Below, piece by piece: positions 1 to 11,696 of a stretch of 64,000 nt of DNA. Under the pieces are notes generated by a model. The model saw only the letters and a program-made list of their open reading frames with translations. It searched no databases and was not told the DNA's origin. The position numbers and the translations under genes are program-made. Within the stretch, counting starts at the first letter, position 1. Each line of letters starts with the position of its first letter. This DNA is from Lamellibrachia columna. Lineage: Eukaryota; Annelida; Polychaeta; Sabellida; Siboglinidae. The stretch spans positions 46,919,565 to 46,983,564 of the forward strand of contig OY759274.1 of the NCBI GenBank assembly GCA_963662155.1, read 5' to 3'.

Positions 1-43
1 ACTCGACAACGACTATTAATGTCAACTAGTTCGTCTAGCTTCT

Positions 44-301
44 ACTCGACAACGTCTATTAATGTCAACTAGTTCGTGTAGCATCTACTCGACAACGACT
101 ATTAATGTCAACTAGTTCGCCTAGCGTCTACTCAACAACGACTATTAATGTCAACTAGTTCGTGTAGCATCTACTCGACAACGACTATTAATGTCAACTA
201 GTTCGTGTAGCGTCTACTCGGCAACGACTATTAATGTCAACTAGTTCGTCTATCCTCTAATCGACAACTACTATTAATATCAATTAGTTCGTCTCGCGTC
301 T
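44..301 (+). repeat. Head block (six-monomer landmark), first copy
   Basis: Ordered monomers: CAACGTCTATT; after GTGTAGCATCT, a plain monomer ending CGCCTAG; CTCAACAAC; after GTGTAGCATCT, a plain monomer; after GTGTAGCGTCT, CTCGGCAAC; then TAATCGACAAC. The block recurs starting at 2,538; 5,462; 8,773; 11,697; 20,169; 22,233; 24,985; 25,372; 28,081; 36,081; 40,381 and 43,133, and in shortened form at 48,121 and 50,013. It is absent after 50.3 kb. I use it only as a ruler; no function is implied. Confidence 0.92.
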
Positions 302-516
302 ACTCGACAATGGCTATTAATGTCAACTAGTTCGTGTAGTGTCTACTCGAAAACGACTATTAATGTCAAATAGTTCGTCTAGCGTCTACTCGACAATGAC
401 TATTAATGTCAACTAGTTCGTCTAGCATCTACTCGACAACGACTATTAATGTCAACTAGTTCGTCTATCCTCTACTCGACAACTACTTTTAATGTCAACT
501 AGTTCGTCTCGTGTCT

Positions 517-559
517 ACTCGACAACGACTATTAATGTCAACTAGTTCGTCTAGCGTCT
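517..559 (+). repeat. Junction monomer of a six-monomer deletion
   Basis: In the matching unit at 22.7-23.0 kb, the GTGTCT-ending monomer is followed by six monomers (endings including CGCGTCC, GCCTCT and CGCGTCTAATCG) before the CGTCAAC monomer. Here the two are adjacent. The offset to that copy steps from 516 monomers (at 53) to 522 (at 895). The 43-bp phase is kept, so the event was an in-register loss of 258 bp, or less likely a gain in the other copies. Confidence 0.8.
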
Positions 560-2537
560 ACTCGTCAACGACTATTAATGTCAACTAGTTCGTCTTGCGT
601 CTACTCGACAACTACTATTAATGTCAATTAGTTCGTCTAGCGTCTATTCGACAACGACTGTTAATGTCAACTAGTTCGTCTAGCGGCTACTCGACAATGA
701 CTGTTAATGTCAACTAGTTCGTCTAGCGGCTACTCGATAACGACTGTTAATGTCAACTAGTTCGTCTAGCGGCTACTCGACAATGACTGTTAATGTCAAC
801 TAGTTTGTCTAGCGGCTACACGACAACGACTGTTAATGCAAACTAGTTCGTCTAGCGTCTATTCGACAACGACTATTAATGTCAACTACTTCGTCTTACG
901 ATTACTCGACAACGACTATTAATATCAACTAGTTCGTCTATCCTCTACTCGACAACTACTATTAATGTCAACTAGTTCGTCTCGTGTCTACTCGACAACG
1001 ACTATTAATGTCAATTAGTTCGTCTCGCGTCCACTCGACAACGACTATTAATGTCAACTAGTTCGTCTAGCCTCTACTCGACAAAGACTATTAATGTCAA
1101 CTAGATCGTCTAGCGTCTACTCGACAACGACTATTAATATCAACTAGTTCATCTAGCGTCTACTCGACAACGACTATTAATGTCAACTAGTTCGTCTAGC
1201 GTCTACTCGTCAACGACTATTAATGTAAACTAGTTCGTCTCGCGTCTAAGCGACAACTACTATTAATATCAACTAGTTCGTCTAGCGTCTACTCGTCAAC
1301 GACAATTAATGTCAACTAGTTCGTCTTGCGTCTACTCGACAACTACTATTAATGTCAATTAGTTCGTCTAGCGTCTATTCGACAACGACTGTTAATGTCA
1401 ACTAGTTCGTCTAGCGGCTACTCGACAATGACTGTTAATGTCAACTAGTTCGTCTAGCGGCTACTCGATAACGACTGTTAATGTCAACTAGTTCGTCTAG
1501 CGGCTACTCGACAATGACTGTTAATGGCAACTAGTTTGTCTAGCGGCTACACGACAACGACTGTTAATGCAAACTAGTTCGTCTAGCGTCTATTCGACAA
1601 CGACTATTAATGTCAACTACTTCGTCTTACGATTATTCGACAACGACTATTAATATCAACTAGTTTGTCTAGCGGCTACTTGTCAATGACTATTAATGTC
1701 AAATAGTTCGTCTAGCGTTTACTCGACAACGACTATTAATGTCAACTAGTTCGTCTAGCGTCTACTCGACAACGACTATTAATGTCAACTAGTTCGTCTA
1801 GCGTCTACTCGACAACGACTATTAATGTCAACTAATTCGTCTAGCGTCTACTCGACAACGACTATTAATGTCAACTAGTTCGTCTATCCTCTACTCGACA
1901 ACTACTATTAATGTCAACTAGTTCGTCTCGCGTCTACTCGACAAAGACTATTAATGTCAACTAGTTCGTCTCGCGTCTACTCGACAACGACTATTAATGT
2001 CAACTAGTTCGTCTAGCGTCTACTCGACAATGACTATTAATATCATCTAGTTCGTGTAGCATCTACTCGACAACGACTATTAATGTCAACTAGTTCGTCT
2101 AGCGTCTACTCGACAACGACTATTAATGTCAACTATTTCGTCTAGCCTCTACTCGACAACGACTATTAATATGAACTAGTTCGTCTAGCGTCTATTCGAC
2201 AACGACTATTAATGTCAACTGGTTCGTCTAGCGTTTACACGACAACGACTATTAATGTCACCTAGTTCGTCTAGCGTCTACTCGACAACGATTATTAACG
2301 TTAACTAGTTCGTCTAGCTTCTACTCGACAACGACTATTAATGTCAACTAGTTCGTCTAGCGTCTACTCGACAACGACTATTAATGTCAACTAGTTCGTC
2401 TATCCTCTACTCGAAAACTACTTTTAATGTCAACTAGTTCGTCTCGCGTCTACTCGACAACGGCTATTAATGTCAACTAGTTCGTCTCGCGTCCACCCGA
2501 CAACGACTATTAATGTCAACTAGTTCGTCTAGGGTCT

Positions 2538-5461
2538 ACTCGACAACGTCTATTAATGTCAACTAGTTCGTGTAGCATCTACTCGACAACGACTATTAAT
2601 GTCAACTAGTTCGCCTAGCGTCTACTCAACAACGACTATTAATGTCAACTAGTTCGTGTAGCATCTACTCGACAACGACTATTAATGTCAACTAGTTCGT
2701 GTAGCGTCTACTCGGCAACGACTATTAATGTCAACTAGTACGTCTATCCTCTAATCGACAACTACTATTAATATCAATTAGTTCGTCTCGCGTCTACTCG
2801 ACAATGGCTACTAATGTCAACTACTTCGTCTAGCGTCTACTCGTCAACGACTATTAATGTCAACTAATTCGTCTAGCGTCTACTCGTCAACGACTATTAA
2901 TGTCAACTAGTTCGTCTAGCCTCTACTCGACAACGACTATTAATGTCTACTAGTTCGTCTAGCGTCTACTCGTCAACGGCTATTAATGTCAACTAGTTCG
3001 TCTCTCGTCTAGTCGACAACTACTATTAATGTCAACTAGTTCGTCTTACGTCTACTCGACAACTACTGTTAATGTCAACTAGTTCGTCTAGCGGCTACTT
3101 GTCAATGTCTATTAATATCATCTAGTTCGTCTAGCGTTTACTCGACAACGACTATTAATGTCAACTAGTTCGTCTAGCGTCTACTCGACAAAGACTATTA
3201 ATGTCAACTAGTTCGTCTAGCGTCTACTCGACAACGACTATTAATGTCAACTAGTTCGTCTATCCTCTACTCGACAACGACTATTAATGTCAACTAGTTC
3301 GTGTAGCATCTACTCGACAACGACTATAAATGTCAACTAGTTCGTGTAGCGTCTACTCGGCAACGACTATTAATGTCAACTAGTTCGTCTATCCTCTACT
3401 CGACAACTACTATTAATATCAATTAGTTCGACTCGCGTCTACTCGACAACGACTATTAATGTCAACTAGTTCGTGTAGTTTCTACTCGACAACGACTATT
3501 AATGTCAAATAGTACGTCTAGCGTCTACTCGACAACGACTATTAATGTCAACTAGTTCGTCTAGCATCTACTCGACAACGACTATTAATGTCAACTATTT
3601 CGTCTAGCATCTACTCGACAACGACTATTAATGTCAACTATTTCGTCTATCATCTACTCGACAACTACTATTAATGTCAACTAGTTCGTCTCGTATCTAC
3701 TCGACAACGACTATTAATGTCAACTAGTTCGTCTTGCGTCCACTCGACAACGACTATTAATGTCAACTAGTTCGTCTAGCCTCTACTCGACAAAGAATAT
3801 TAATGTCAACTAGATCGTCTAGCGTCCACTGGACAACGATTATTAATATCAACTAGTTCGTCCAGCGTCTACTCGACAACGACTATTAATATCAACTAGT
3901 TCGTCTAGCGTCTACTCGACAACGACTATTAATGTCAACTAGTTCGTCTAGCGTCTATTCGTCAACGACTATTAATGTCAACTAGTTCGTCTCGCGTCTA
4001 GTCGACAACTACTATTAATGTCAACTAGTTCGTCTAGCGTCTACTCGTCAACGACTATTAATGTCAACTAGTTCGTCTTGCGTCTACTCGACAACTACTA
4101 TTAATGTCAATTAGTTCGTCTAGCGTCTATTCGACAACGACTGTTAATGTCAACTAGTTCGTCTAGCGGCTAATCGACAATGACTGTTAATGTCAACTAG
4201 TTCGTCTAGCGGCTACTCGATAACGACTGTTAATGTCAACTAGTTCGTCTAGCGGCTACTCGACAATGACTGTTAATGTCAACTAGTTTGCCTAGCAGCT
4301 ACACGAAAACGACTGTTAATGCAAACTAGTTCGTCTAGCGTCTATTCGACAACGACTATTAATGTCAACTACTTCGTCTAACGACTACTCGACAACGACT
4401 ATTAATATCAACTAGTTTGTCTAGCGGCTACTTGTCAATGACTATTAATGTCAACTAGTTCGTCTAGAGTTTACTCGACAACGACTATTAATGTCAACTA
4501 GTTCGTCTAGCGTCTACTCGACAATGACTATTAATGTCGACTAATTCGTCTAGCGTCTACTCGACAACGACTATTAATATCAACTAGTTCGTCCAGCGTC
4601 TACTCGACAACTAGTATTAATGTCAACTAGTTCGTCTAGAATCTACTCGTCAACGACTATTAATGTCAACTATTTCGTCTAGCCTCTACTCGACAACGAC
4701 TATTAATATGAACTAGTTCGTCTAGCGTCTATTCGACAACGACTATTAACGTCAACTAGTTCGTCTAGCGGCTACTTGTCAATGACTATTAATGTCAACT
4801 GGTTCATCTAGCGTTTACACGACAACGACTATTAATGTCACCTAGTTCGTCTAGCGTCTACTCGACAACGATTATTAACGTCAACTAGTTCGTCTAGCGT
4901 CTACTCGACAACGACTATTAATGTCAACTAGTTCGTCTAGCGTCTACTCGACAATGACTATTAATATCATCTAGTTCGTGTAGCATCTACTCGACAACGA
5001 CTATTAATGTCAACTAGTTCGTCTAGCGTCTACTCGACAACGACTATTAATGTCAACTATTTCGTCTAGCCTCTACTCGACAACGACTATTAATATGAAC
5101 TAGTTCGTCTAGCGTCTATTCGACAACGACTATTAATGTCAACTGGTTCGTCTAGCGTTTACACGACAACGACTATTAATGTCACCTAGTTCGTCTAGCG
5201 TCTACTCGACAACGATTATTAACGTTAACTAGTTTGTCTAGCTTCTACTCGACAACGACTATTAATGTCAACTAGTTCGTCTAGCGTCTACTCGACAACG
5301 ACTATTAATGTCAACTAGTTCGTCTATCCTCTACTCGAAAACTACTTTTAATGTCAACTAGTTCGTCTCGCGTCTACTCGACAACGGCTATTAATGTCAA
5401 CTAGTTCGTCTCGCGTCCACCCGACAACGACTATTAATGTCAACTAGTTCGTCTAGCGTCT
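2538..5461 (+). repeat. Type A HOR unit, 68 monomers (2,924 bp), copy 1
   Basis: The unit runs head block to head block. Rare variants found once per unit recur at exactly +2,924 in the next unit: ATGTCTACTAG (2,943 to 5,867), GCGGCTAATC (4,166 to 7,090), GTCCACCC (2,491 to 5,415) and ATATCATC (2,040 to 4,964). A stretch of about 300 bases compared directly with the next unit (from 2,181) showed a single mismatch. Neighbouring monomers inside the unit differ from one another at several of 43 positions. That contrast is the hallmark of a higher-order repeat. It contains one ACTGTT module at 4,129-4,343. Confidence 0.95.
4129..4343 (+). repeat. Five-monomer ACTGTT module (type example)
   Basis: Five successive monomers carry GACTGTTAAT in place of GACTATTAAT. 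The preceding spacer alternates CAACGAC, CAATGAC, TAACGAC, CAATGAC, then AAACGAC, and the last monomer ends its core as AATGCAAAC. The same ordered set, allowing a few substitutions (the last spacer is often CAACGAC), recurs near 645, 1,380, 7,050, 10,365, 13,290, 17,580, 21,030, 23,090, 23,820, 26,225 (one monomer short), 26,920, 29,675, 36,985, 41,235, 41,970, 44,730, 51,470, 57,500 and 60,160. It is the easiest landmark for aligning the units. I see no coding or RNA meaning in it. Confidence 0.9.
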
Positions 5462-8400
5462 ACTCGACAACGTCTATTAATGTCAACTAGTTCGTGTAGC
5501 ATCTACTCGACAACGACTATTAATGTCAACTAGTTCGCCTAGCGTCTACTCAACAACGACTATTAATGTCAACTAGTTCGTGTAGCATCTACTCGACAAC
5601 GACTATTAATGTCAACTAGTTCGTGTAGCGTCTACTCGGCAACGACTATTAATGTCAACTAGTACGTCTATCCTCTAATCGACAACTACTATTAATATCA
5701 ATTAGTTCGTCTCGCGTCTACTCGACAATGGCTACTAATGTCAACTACTTCGTCTAGCGTCTACTCGTCAACGACTATTAATGTCAACTAATTCGTCTAG
5801 CGTCTACTCGTCAACGACTATTAATGTCAACTAGTTCGTCTAGCCTCTACTCGACAACGACTATTAATGTCTACTAGTTCGTCTAGCGTCTACTCGTCAA
5901 CGGCTATTAATGTCAACTAGTTCGTCTCTCGTCTAGTCGACAACTACTATTAATGTCAACTAGTTCGTCTTACGTCTACTCGACAACTACTGTTAATGTC
6001 AACTAGTTCGTCTAGCGGCTACTTGTCAATGTCTATTAATATCATCTAGTTCGTCTAGCGTTTACTCGACAACGACTATTAATGTCAACTAGTTCGTCTA
6101 GCGTCTACTCGACAAAGACTATTAATGTCAACTAGTTCGTCTAGCGTCTACTCGACAACGACTATTAATGTCAACTAGTTCGTCTATCCTCTACTCGACA
6201 ACGACTATTAATGTCAACTAGTTCGTGTAGCATCTACTCGACAACGACTATAAATGTCAACTAGTTCGTGTAGCGTCTACTCGGCAACGACTATTAATGT
6301 CAACTAGTTCGTCTATCCTCTACTCGACAACTACTATTAATATCAATTAGTTCGACTCGCGTCTACTCGACAACGACTATTAATGTCAACTAGTTCGTGT
6401 AGTTTCTACTCGACAACGACTATTAATGTCAAATAGTACGTCTAGCGTCTACTCGACAACGACTATTAATGTCAACTAGTTCGTCTAGCATCTACTCGAC
6501 AACGACTATTAATGTCAACTATTTCGTCTAGCATCTACTCGACAACGACTATTAATGTCAACTATTTCGTCTATCATCTACTCGACAACTACTATTAATG
6601 TCAACTAGTTCGTCTCGTATCTACTCGACAACGACTATTAATGTCAACTAGTTCGTCTTGCGTCCACTCGAAAACGACTATTAATATCAACTAGTTCGTC
6701 TAGCCTCTACTCGACAAAGAATATTAATGTCAAATAGATCGTCTAGCGTCCACTGGACAACGATTATTAATATCAACTAGTTCGTCCAGCGTCTACTCGA
6801 CAACGACTATTAATATCAACTAGTTCGTCTAGCGTCTACTCGACAACGACTATTAATGTCAACTAGTTCGTCTAGCGTCTATTCGTCAACGACTATTAAT
6901 GTCAACTAGTTCGTCTCGCGTCTAGTCGACAACTACTATTAATGTCAACTAGTTCGTCTAGCGTCTACTCGTCAACGACTATTAATGTCAACTAGTTCGT
7001 CTTGCGTCTACTCGACAACTACTATTAATGTCAATTAGTTCGTCTAGCGTCTATTCGACAACGACTGTTAATGTCAACTAGTTCGTCTAGCGGCTAATCG
7101 ACAATGACTGTTAATGTCAACTAGTTCGTCTAGCGGCTACTCGATAACGACTGTTAATGTCAACTAGTTCGTCTAGCGGCTACTCGACAATGACTGTTAA
7201 TGTCAACTAGTTTGTCTAGCGGCTACACGAAAACGACTGTTAATGCAAACTAGTTCGTCTAGCGTCTATTCGACAACGACTATTAATGTCAACTACTTCG
7301 TCTAACGACTACTCGACAACGTCTATTAATATCAACTAGTTTGTCTAGCGGCTACTTGTCAATGACTATTAATGTCAACTAGTTCGTCTAGAGTTTACTC
7401 GACAACGACTATTAATGTCAACTAGTTCGTCTAGCGTCTACTCGACAACGACTATTAATGTCGACTAATTCGTCTAGCGTCTACTCGACAACGACTATTA
7501 ATATCAACTAGTTCGTCCAGCGTCTACTCGACAACTAGTATTAATGTCAACTAGTTCGTCTAGAATCTACTCGTCAACGACTATTAATGTCAACTATTTC
7601 GTCTAGCCTCTACTCGACAACGACTATTAATATGAACTAGTTCGTCTAGCGTCTATTCGACAACGACTATTAACGTCAACTAGTTCGTCTAGCTGCTACT
7701 TGTCAATGACTATTAATGTCAACTGGTTCATCTAGCGTTTACACGACAACGACTATTAATGTCACCTAGTTCGTCTAGCGTCTACTCGACAACGATTATT
7801 AACGTCAACTAGTTCGTCTAGCGTCTACTCGACAACGACTATTAATGTCAACTAGTTCGTCTAGCGTCTACTCGACAACGACTATTAATGTCAACTAGTT
7901 CGTCTATCCTCTACTCGACAACTACTATTAATGTCAACTAGTTCGTCTCGCGTCTACTCGACAACGGCTATTAATGTCAACTAGTTCGTGTAGTGTCTAC
8001 TCGACAACGACTATTAATGTCAAATAGTTCGTCTTGCTTCTACTCGACAACGACTATTAATGTCAACTAGTTCGTCAAGCATCTACTCGACAACGACTAT
8101 TAATGTCAACTAGTTCATCTAGCATCTACTCGAAAAGGACTATTAATGTCAACTAGTTCGTCTAGCCTCTACTCAACAACGACTATTAATATCAACTAGT
8201 TCGTCCAGCCTCTACTCGACAACTAGTGTTAATGTCAACTAGTTCGTCTAGAGTCTTCTCGTCAACGACTATTAATGTCAACTATTTCGTTTAGCCTCTA
8301 CTCGACAACGACTATTAATATGAACTAGTTCGTCTAGCGTCTATTCGACAACGACTATTAATGTCAACTAGTTCGTCTAGCGGCTACTTGTCAATAACTA

Positions 8401-8772
8401 TTAATGTCAACTGGTTCGTCTAGCCTTTACACGACAACGACTATTAATGTCACCTTGTTCGTCTAGCGTCTACTCGACAACGACTATTAATGTCAACTAG
8501 TTCGTCTAGCGTCTACTCGACATCGACTATTAATGTCAACTAGTTCGTCTATCCTCTACTCGAAAACTACTATTAATATCAACTAGTTCGTCTCGCGTCT
8601 ACTCGACAACGGCTATTAATGTCAACTAGTTCGTCTCGCGTCCACTCGACATCGACTATTAATGTCAACTAGTTCGTCTATCCTCTACTCGAAAACTACT
8701 ATTAATATCAACTAGTTCGTCTCGCGTCTACTCGACAACGGCTATTAATGTCAACTAGTTCGTCTCGCGTCC
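5462..8772 (+). repeat. Type A HOR unit, 77 monomers (3,311 bp), rearranged copy
   Basis: The first part (to about 7.83 kb) is a near copy of the 2,538 unit at +2,924. From about 7.85 kb it switches to a segment otherwise seen at 14.1-15.0, 30.4-31.3 and 37.8-38.7 kb. That segment is marked by CTTGCTTCT, the GTCAAGCATC monomer and an AAAAGGAC monomer. It then returns to the head block at 8,773. This substitution makes the unit nine monomers longer than its neighbours, so it is a mosaic of two HOR types. It also includes a 3-monomer tandem duplication at 8,515-8,772. Confidence 0.88.
8515..8772 (+). repeat. Local three-monomer tandem duplication (2 x 129 bp)
   Basis: Monomers 8,515-8,643 and 8,644-8,772 are the same ordered trio. 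Each begins with a CGACATCGAC monomer, continues with the TATCCTCTACTCGAAAAC monomer and then the CGCGTCTACTCGACAACGG monomer. The private CATCGAC variant lies at 8,521 and 8,650, exactly 129 bp apart. In the related segments at 14.75-15.0 and 31.1-31.4 kb, CATCGAC is present only in the first trio. The 8.5-kb version therefore looks like a very recent local copy or conversion. Confidence 0.85.
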
Positions 8773-11696
8773 ACTCGACAACGTCTATTAATGTCAACTA
8801 GTTCGTGTAGCATCTACTCGACAACGACTATTAATGTCAACTAGTTCGCCTAGCGTCTACTCAACAACGACTATTAATGTCAACTAGTTCGTGTAGCATC
8901 TACTCGACAACGACTATTAATGTCAACTAGTTCGTGTAGCGTCTACTCGGCAACGACTATTAATGTCAACTAGTACGTCTATCCTCTAATCGACAACTAC
9001 TATTAATATCAATTAGTTCGTCTCGCGTCTACTCGACAATGGCTACTAATGTCAACTACTTCGTCTAGCGTCTACTCGTCAACGACTATTAATGTCAACT
9101 AATTCGTCTAGCGTCTACTCGTCAACGACTATTAATGTCAACTAGTTCGTCTAGCCTCTACTCGACAACGACTATTAATGTCTACTAGTTCGTCTAGCGT
9201 CTACTCGTCAACGGCTATTAATGTCAACTAGTTCGTCTCTCGTCTAGTCGACAACTACTATTAATGTCAACTAGTTCGTCTTACGTCTACTCGACAACTA
9301 CTGTTAATGTCAACTAGTTCGTCTAGCGGCTACTTGTCAATGTCTATTAATATCATCTAGTTCGTCTAGCGTTTACTCGACAACGACTATTAATGTCAAC
9401 TAGTTCGTCTAGCGTCTACTCGACAAAGACTATTAATGTCAACTAGTTCGTCTAGCGTCTACTCGACAACGACTATTAATGTCAACTAGTTCGTCTATCC
9501 TCTACTCGACAACGACTATTAATGTCAACTAGTTCGTGTAGCATCTACTCGACAACGACTATAAATGTCAACTAGTTCGTGTAGCGTCTACTCGGCAACG
9601 ACTATTAATGTCAACTAGTTCGTCTATCCTCTACTCGACAACTACTATTAATATCAATTAGTTCGACTCGCGTCTACTCGACAACGACTATTAATGTCAA
9701 CTAGTTCGTGTAGTTTCTACTCGACAACGACTATTAATGTCAAATAGTACGTCTAGCGTCTACTCGACAACGACTATTAATGTCAACTAGTTCGTCTAGC
9801 ATCTACTCGACAACGACTATTAATGTCAACTATTTCGTCTAGCATCTACTCGACAACGACTATTAATGTCAACTATTTCGTCTATCATCTACTCGACAAC
9901 TACTATTAATGTCAACTAGTTCGTCTCGTATCTACTCGACAACGACTATTAATGTCAACTAGTTCGTCTTGCGTCCACTCGACAACGACTATTAATGTCA
10001 ACTAGTTCGTCTAGCCTCTACTCGACAAAGAATATTAATGTCAACTAGATCGTCTAGCGTCCACTCGACAACGATTATTAATATCAACTAGTTCGTCCAG
10101 CGTCTACTCGACAACGACTATTAATATCAACTAGTTCGTCTAGCGTCTACTCGACAACGACTATTAATGTCAACTAGTTCGTCTAGCGTCTATTCGTCAA
10201 CGACTATTAATGTCAACTAGTTCGTCTCGCGTCTAGTCGACAACTACTATTAATGTCAACTAGTTCGTCTAGCGTCTACTCGTCAACGACTATTAATGTC
10301 AACTAGTTCGTCTTGCGTCTACTCGACAACTACTATTAATGTCAATTAGTTCGTCTAGCGTCTATTCGACAACGACTGTTAATGTCAACTAGTTCGTCTA
10401 GCGGCTAATCGACAATGACTGTTAATGTCAACTAGTTCGTCTAGCGGCTACTCGATAACGACTGTTAATGTCAACTAGTTCGTCTAGCGGCTACTCGACA
10501 ATGACTGTTAATGTCAACTAGTTTGTCTAGCGGCTACACGAAAACGACTGTTAATGCAAACTAGTTCGTCTAGCGTCTATTCGACAACGACTATTAATGT
10601 CAACTACTTCGTCTAACGACTACTCGACAACGACTATTAATATCAACTAGTTTGTCTAGCGGCTACTTGTCAATGACTATTAATGTCAACTAGTTCGTCT
10701 AGAGTTTACTCGACAACGACTATTAATGTCAATTAGTTCGTCTAGCGTCTACTCGACAACGACTATTAATGTCGACTAATTCGTCTAGCGTCTACTCGAC
10801 AACGACTATTAATATCAACTAGTTCGTCCAGCGTCTACTCGACAACTAGTATTAATGTCAACTAGTTCGTCTAGAATCTACTCGTCAACGACTATTAATG
10901 TCAACTATTTCGTCTAGCCTCTACTCGACAACGACTATTAATATGAACTAGTTCGTCTAGCGTCTATTCGACAACGACTATTAACGTCAACTAGTTCGTC
11001 TAGCGGCTACTTGTCAATGACTATTAATGTCAACTGGTTCATCTAGCGTTTACACGACAACGACTATTAATGTCACCTAGTTCGTCTAGCGTCTACTCGA
11101 CAACGATTATTAACGTCAACTAGTTCGTCTAGCGTCTACTCGACAACGACTATTAATGTCAACTAGTTCGTCTAGCGTCTACTCGACAATGACTATTAAT
11201 ATCATCTAGTTCGTGTAGCATCTACTCGACAACGACTATTAATGTCAACTAGTTCGTCTAGCGTCTACTCGACAACGACTATTAATGTCAACTATTTCGT
11301 CTAGCCTCTACTCGACAACGACTATTAATATGAACTAGTTCGTCTAGCGTCTATTCGACAACGACTATTAATGTCAACTGGTTCGTCTAGCGTTTACACG
11401 ACAACGACTATTAATGTCACCTAGTTCGTCTAGCGTCTACTCGACAACGATTATTAACGTTAACTAGTTCGTCTAGCTTCTACTCGACAACGACTATTAA
11501 TGTCAACTAGTTCGTCTAGCGTCTACTCGACAACGACTATTAATGTCAACTAGTTCGTCTATCCTCTACTCGAAAACTACTTTTAATGTCAACTAGTTCG
11601 TCTCGCGTCTACTCGACAACGGCTATTAATGTCAACTAGTTCGTCTCGCGTCCACCCGACAACGACTATTAATGTCAACTAGTTCGTCTAGCGTCT
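8773..11696 (+). repeat. Type A HOR unit, 68 monomers (2,924 bp), copy 3
   Basis: The same ordered landmarks as the unit at 2,538 appear, each 2,924 bp before its counterpart in the following unit: ATGTCTACTAG (9,178 to 12,102), GCGGCTAATC (10,401 to 13,325) and the head monomer CGTCTATT (8,782 to 11,706). An ACTGTT module is near 10,365. Local substitutions relative to copies 1 and 2 are few, for example CACTCG where copy 2 has CACTGG near 10,060. Confidence 0.93.

Larger units (their letters stand above)
44..2537 (+). repeat. Type B HOR unit, 58 monomers (shortened copy)
   Basis: This unit opens with the head block and matches the 64-monomer unit at 22,233-24,984. The landmark TTAATGGC is at 1,521 here and 23,968 there. 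The CTTACGATT variant occurs at 895 and 1,626 here, matching 23,342 and 24,073. It is six monomers shorter than the 22-kb copy because of a deletion whose junction monomer is at 517-559. It contains two five-monomer ACTGTT modules (about 645-860 and 1,376-1,590). The right-hand part (1,521-2,537) keeps a constant 22,447-bp offset to the 22-kb copy, which is 522 monomers plus the net +1 of the intervening indels. Confidence 0.9.
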
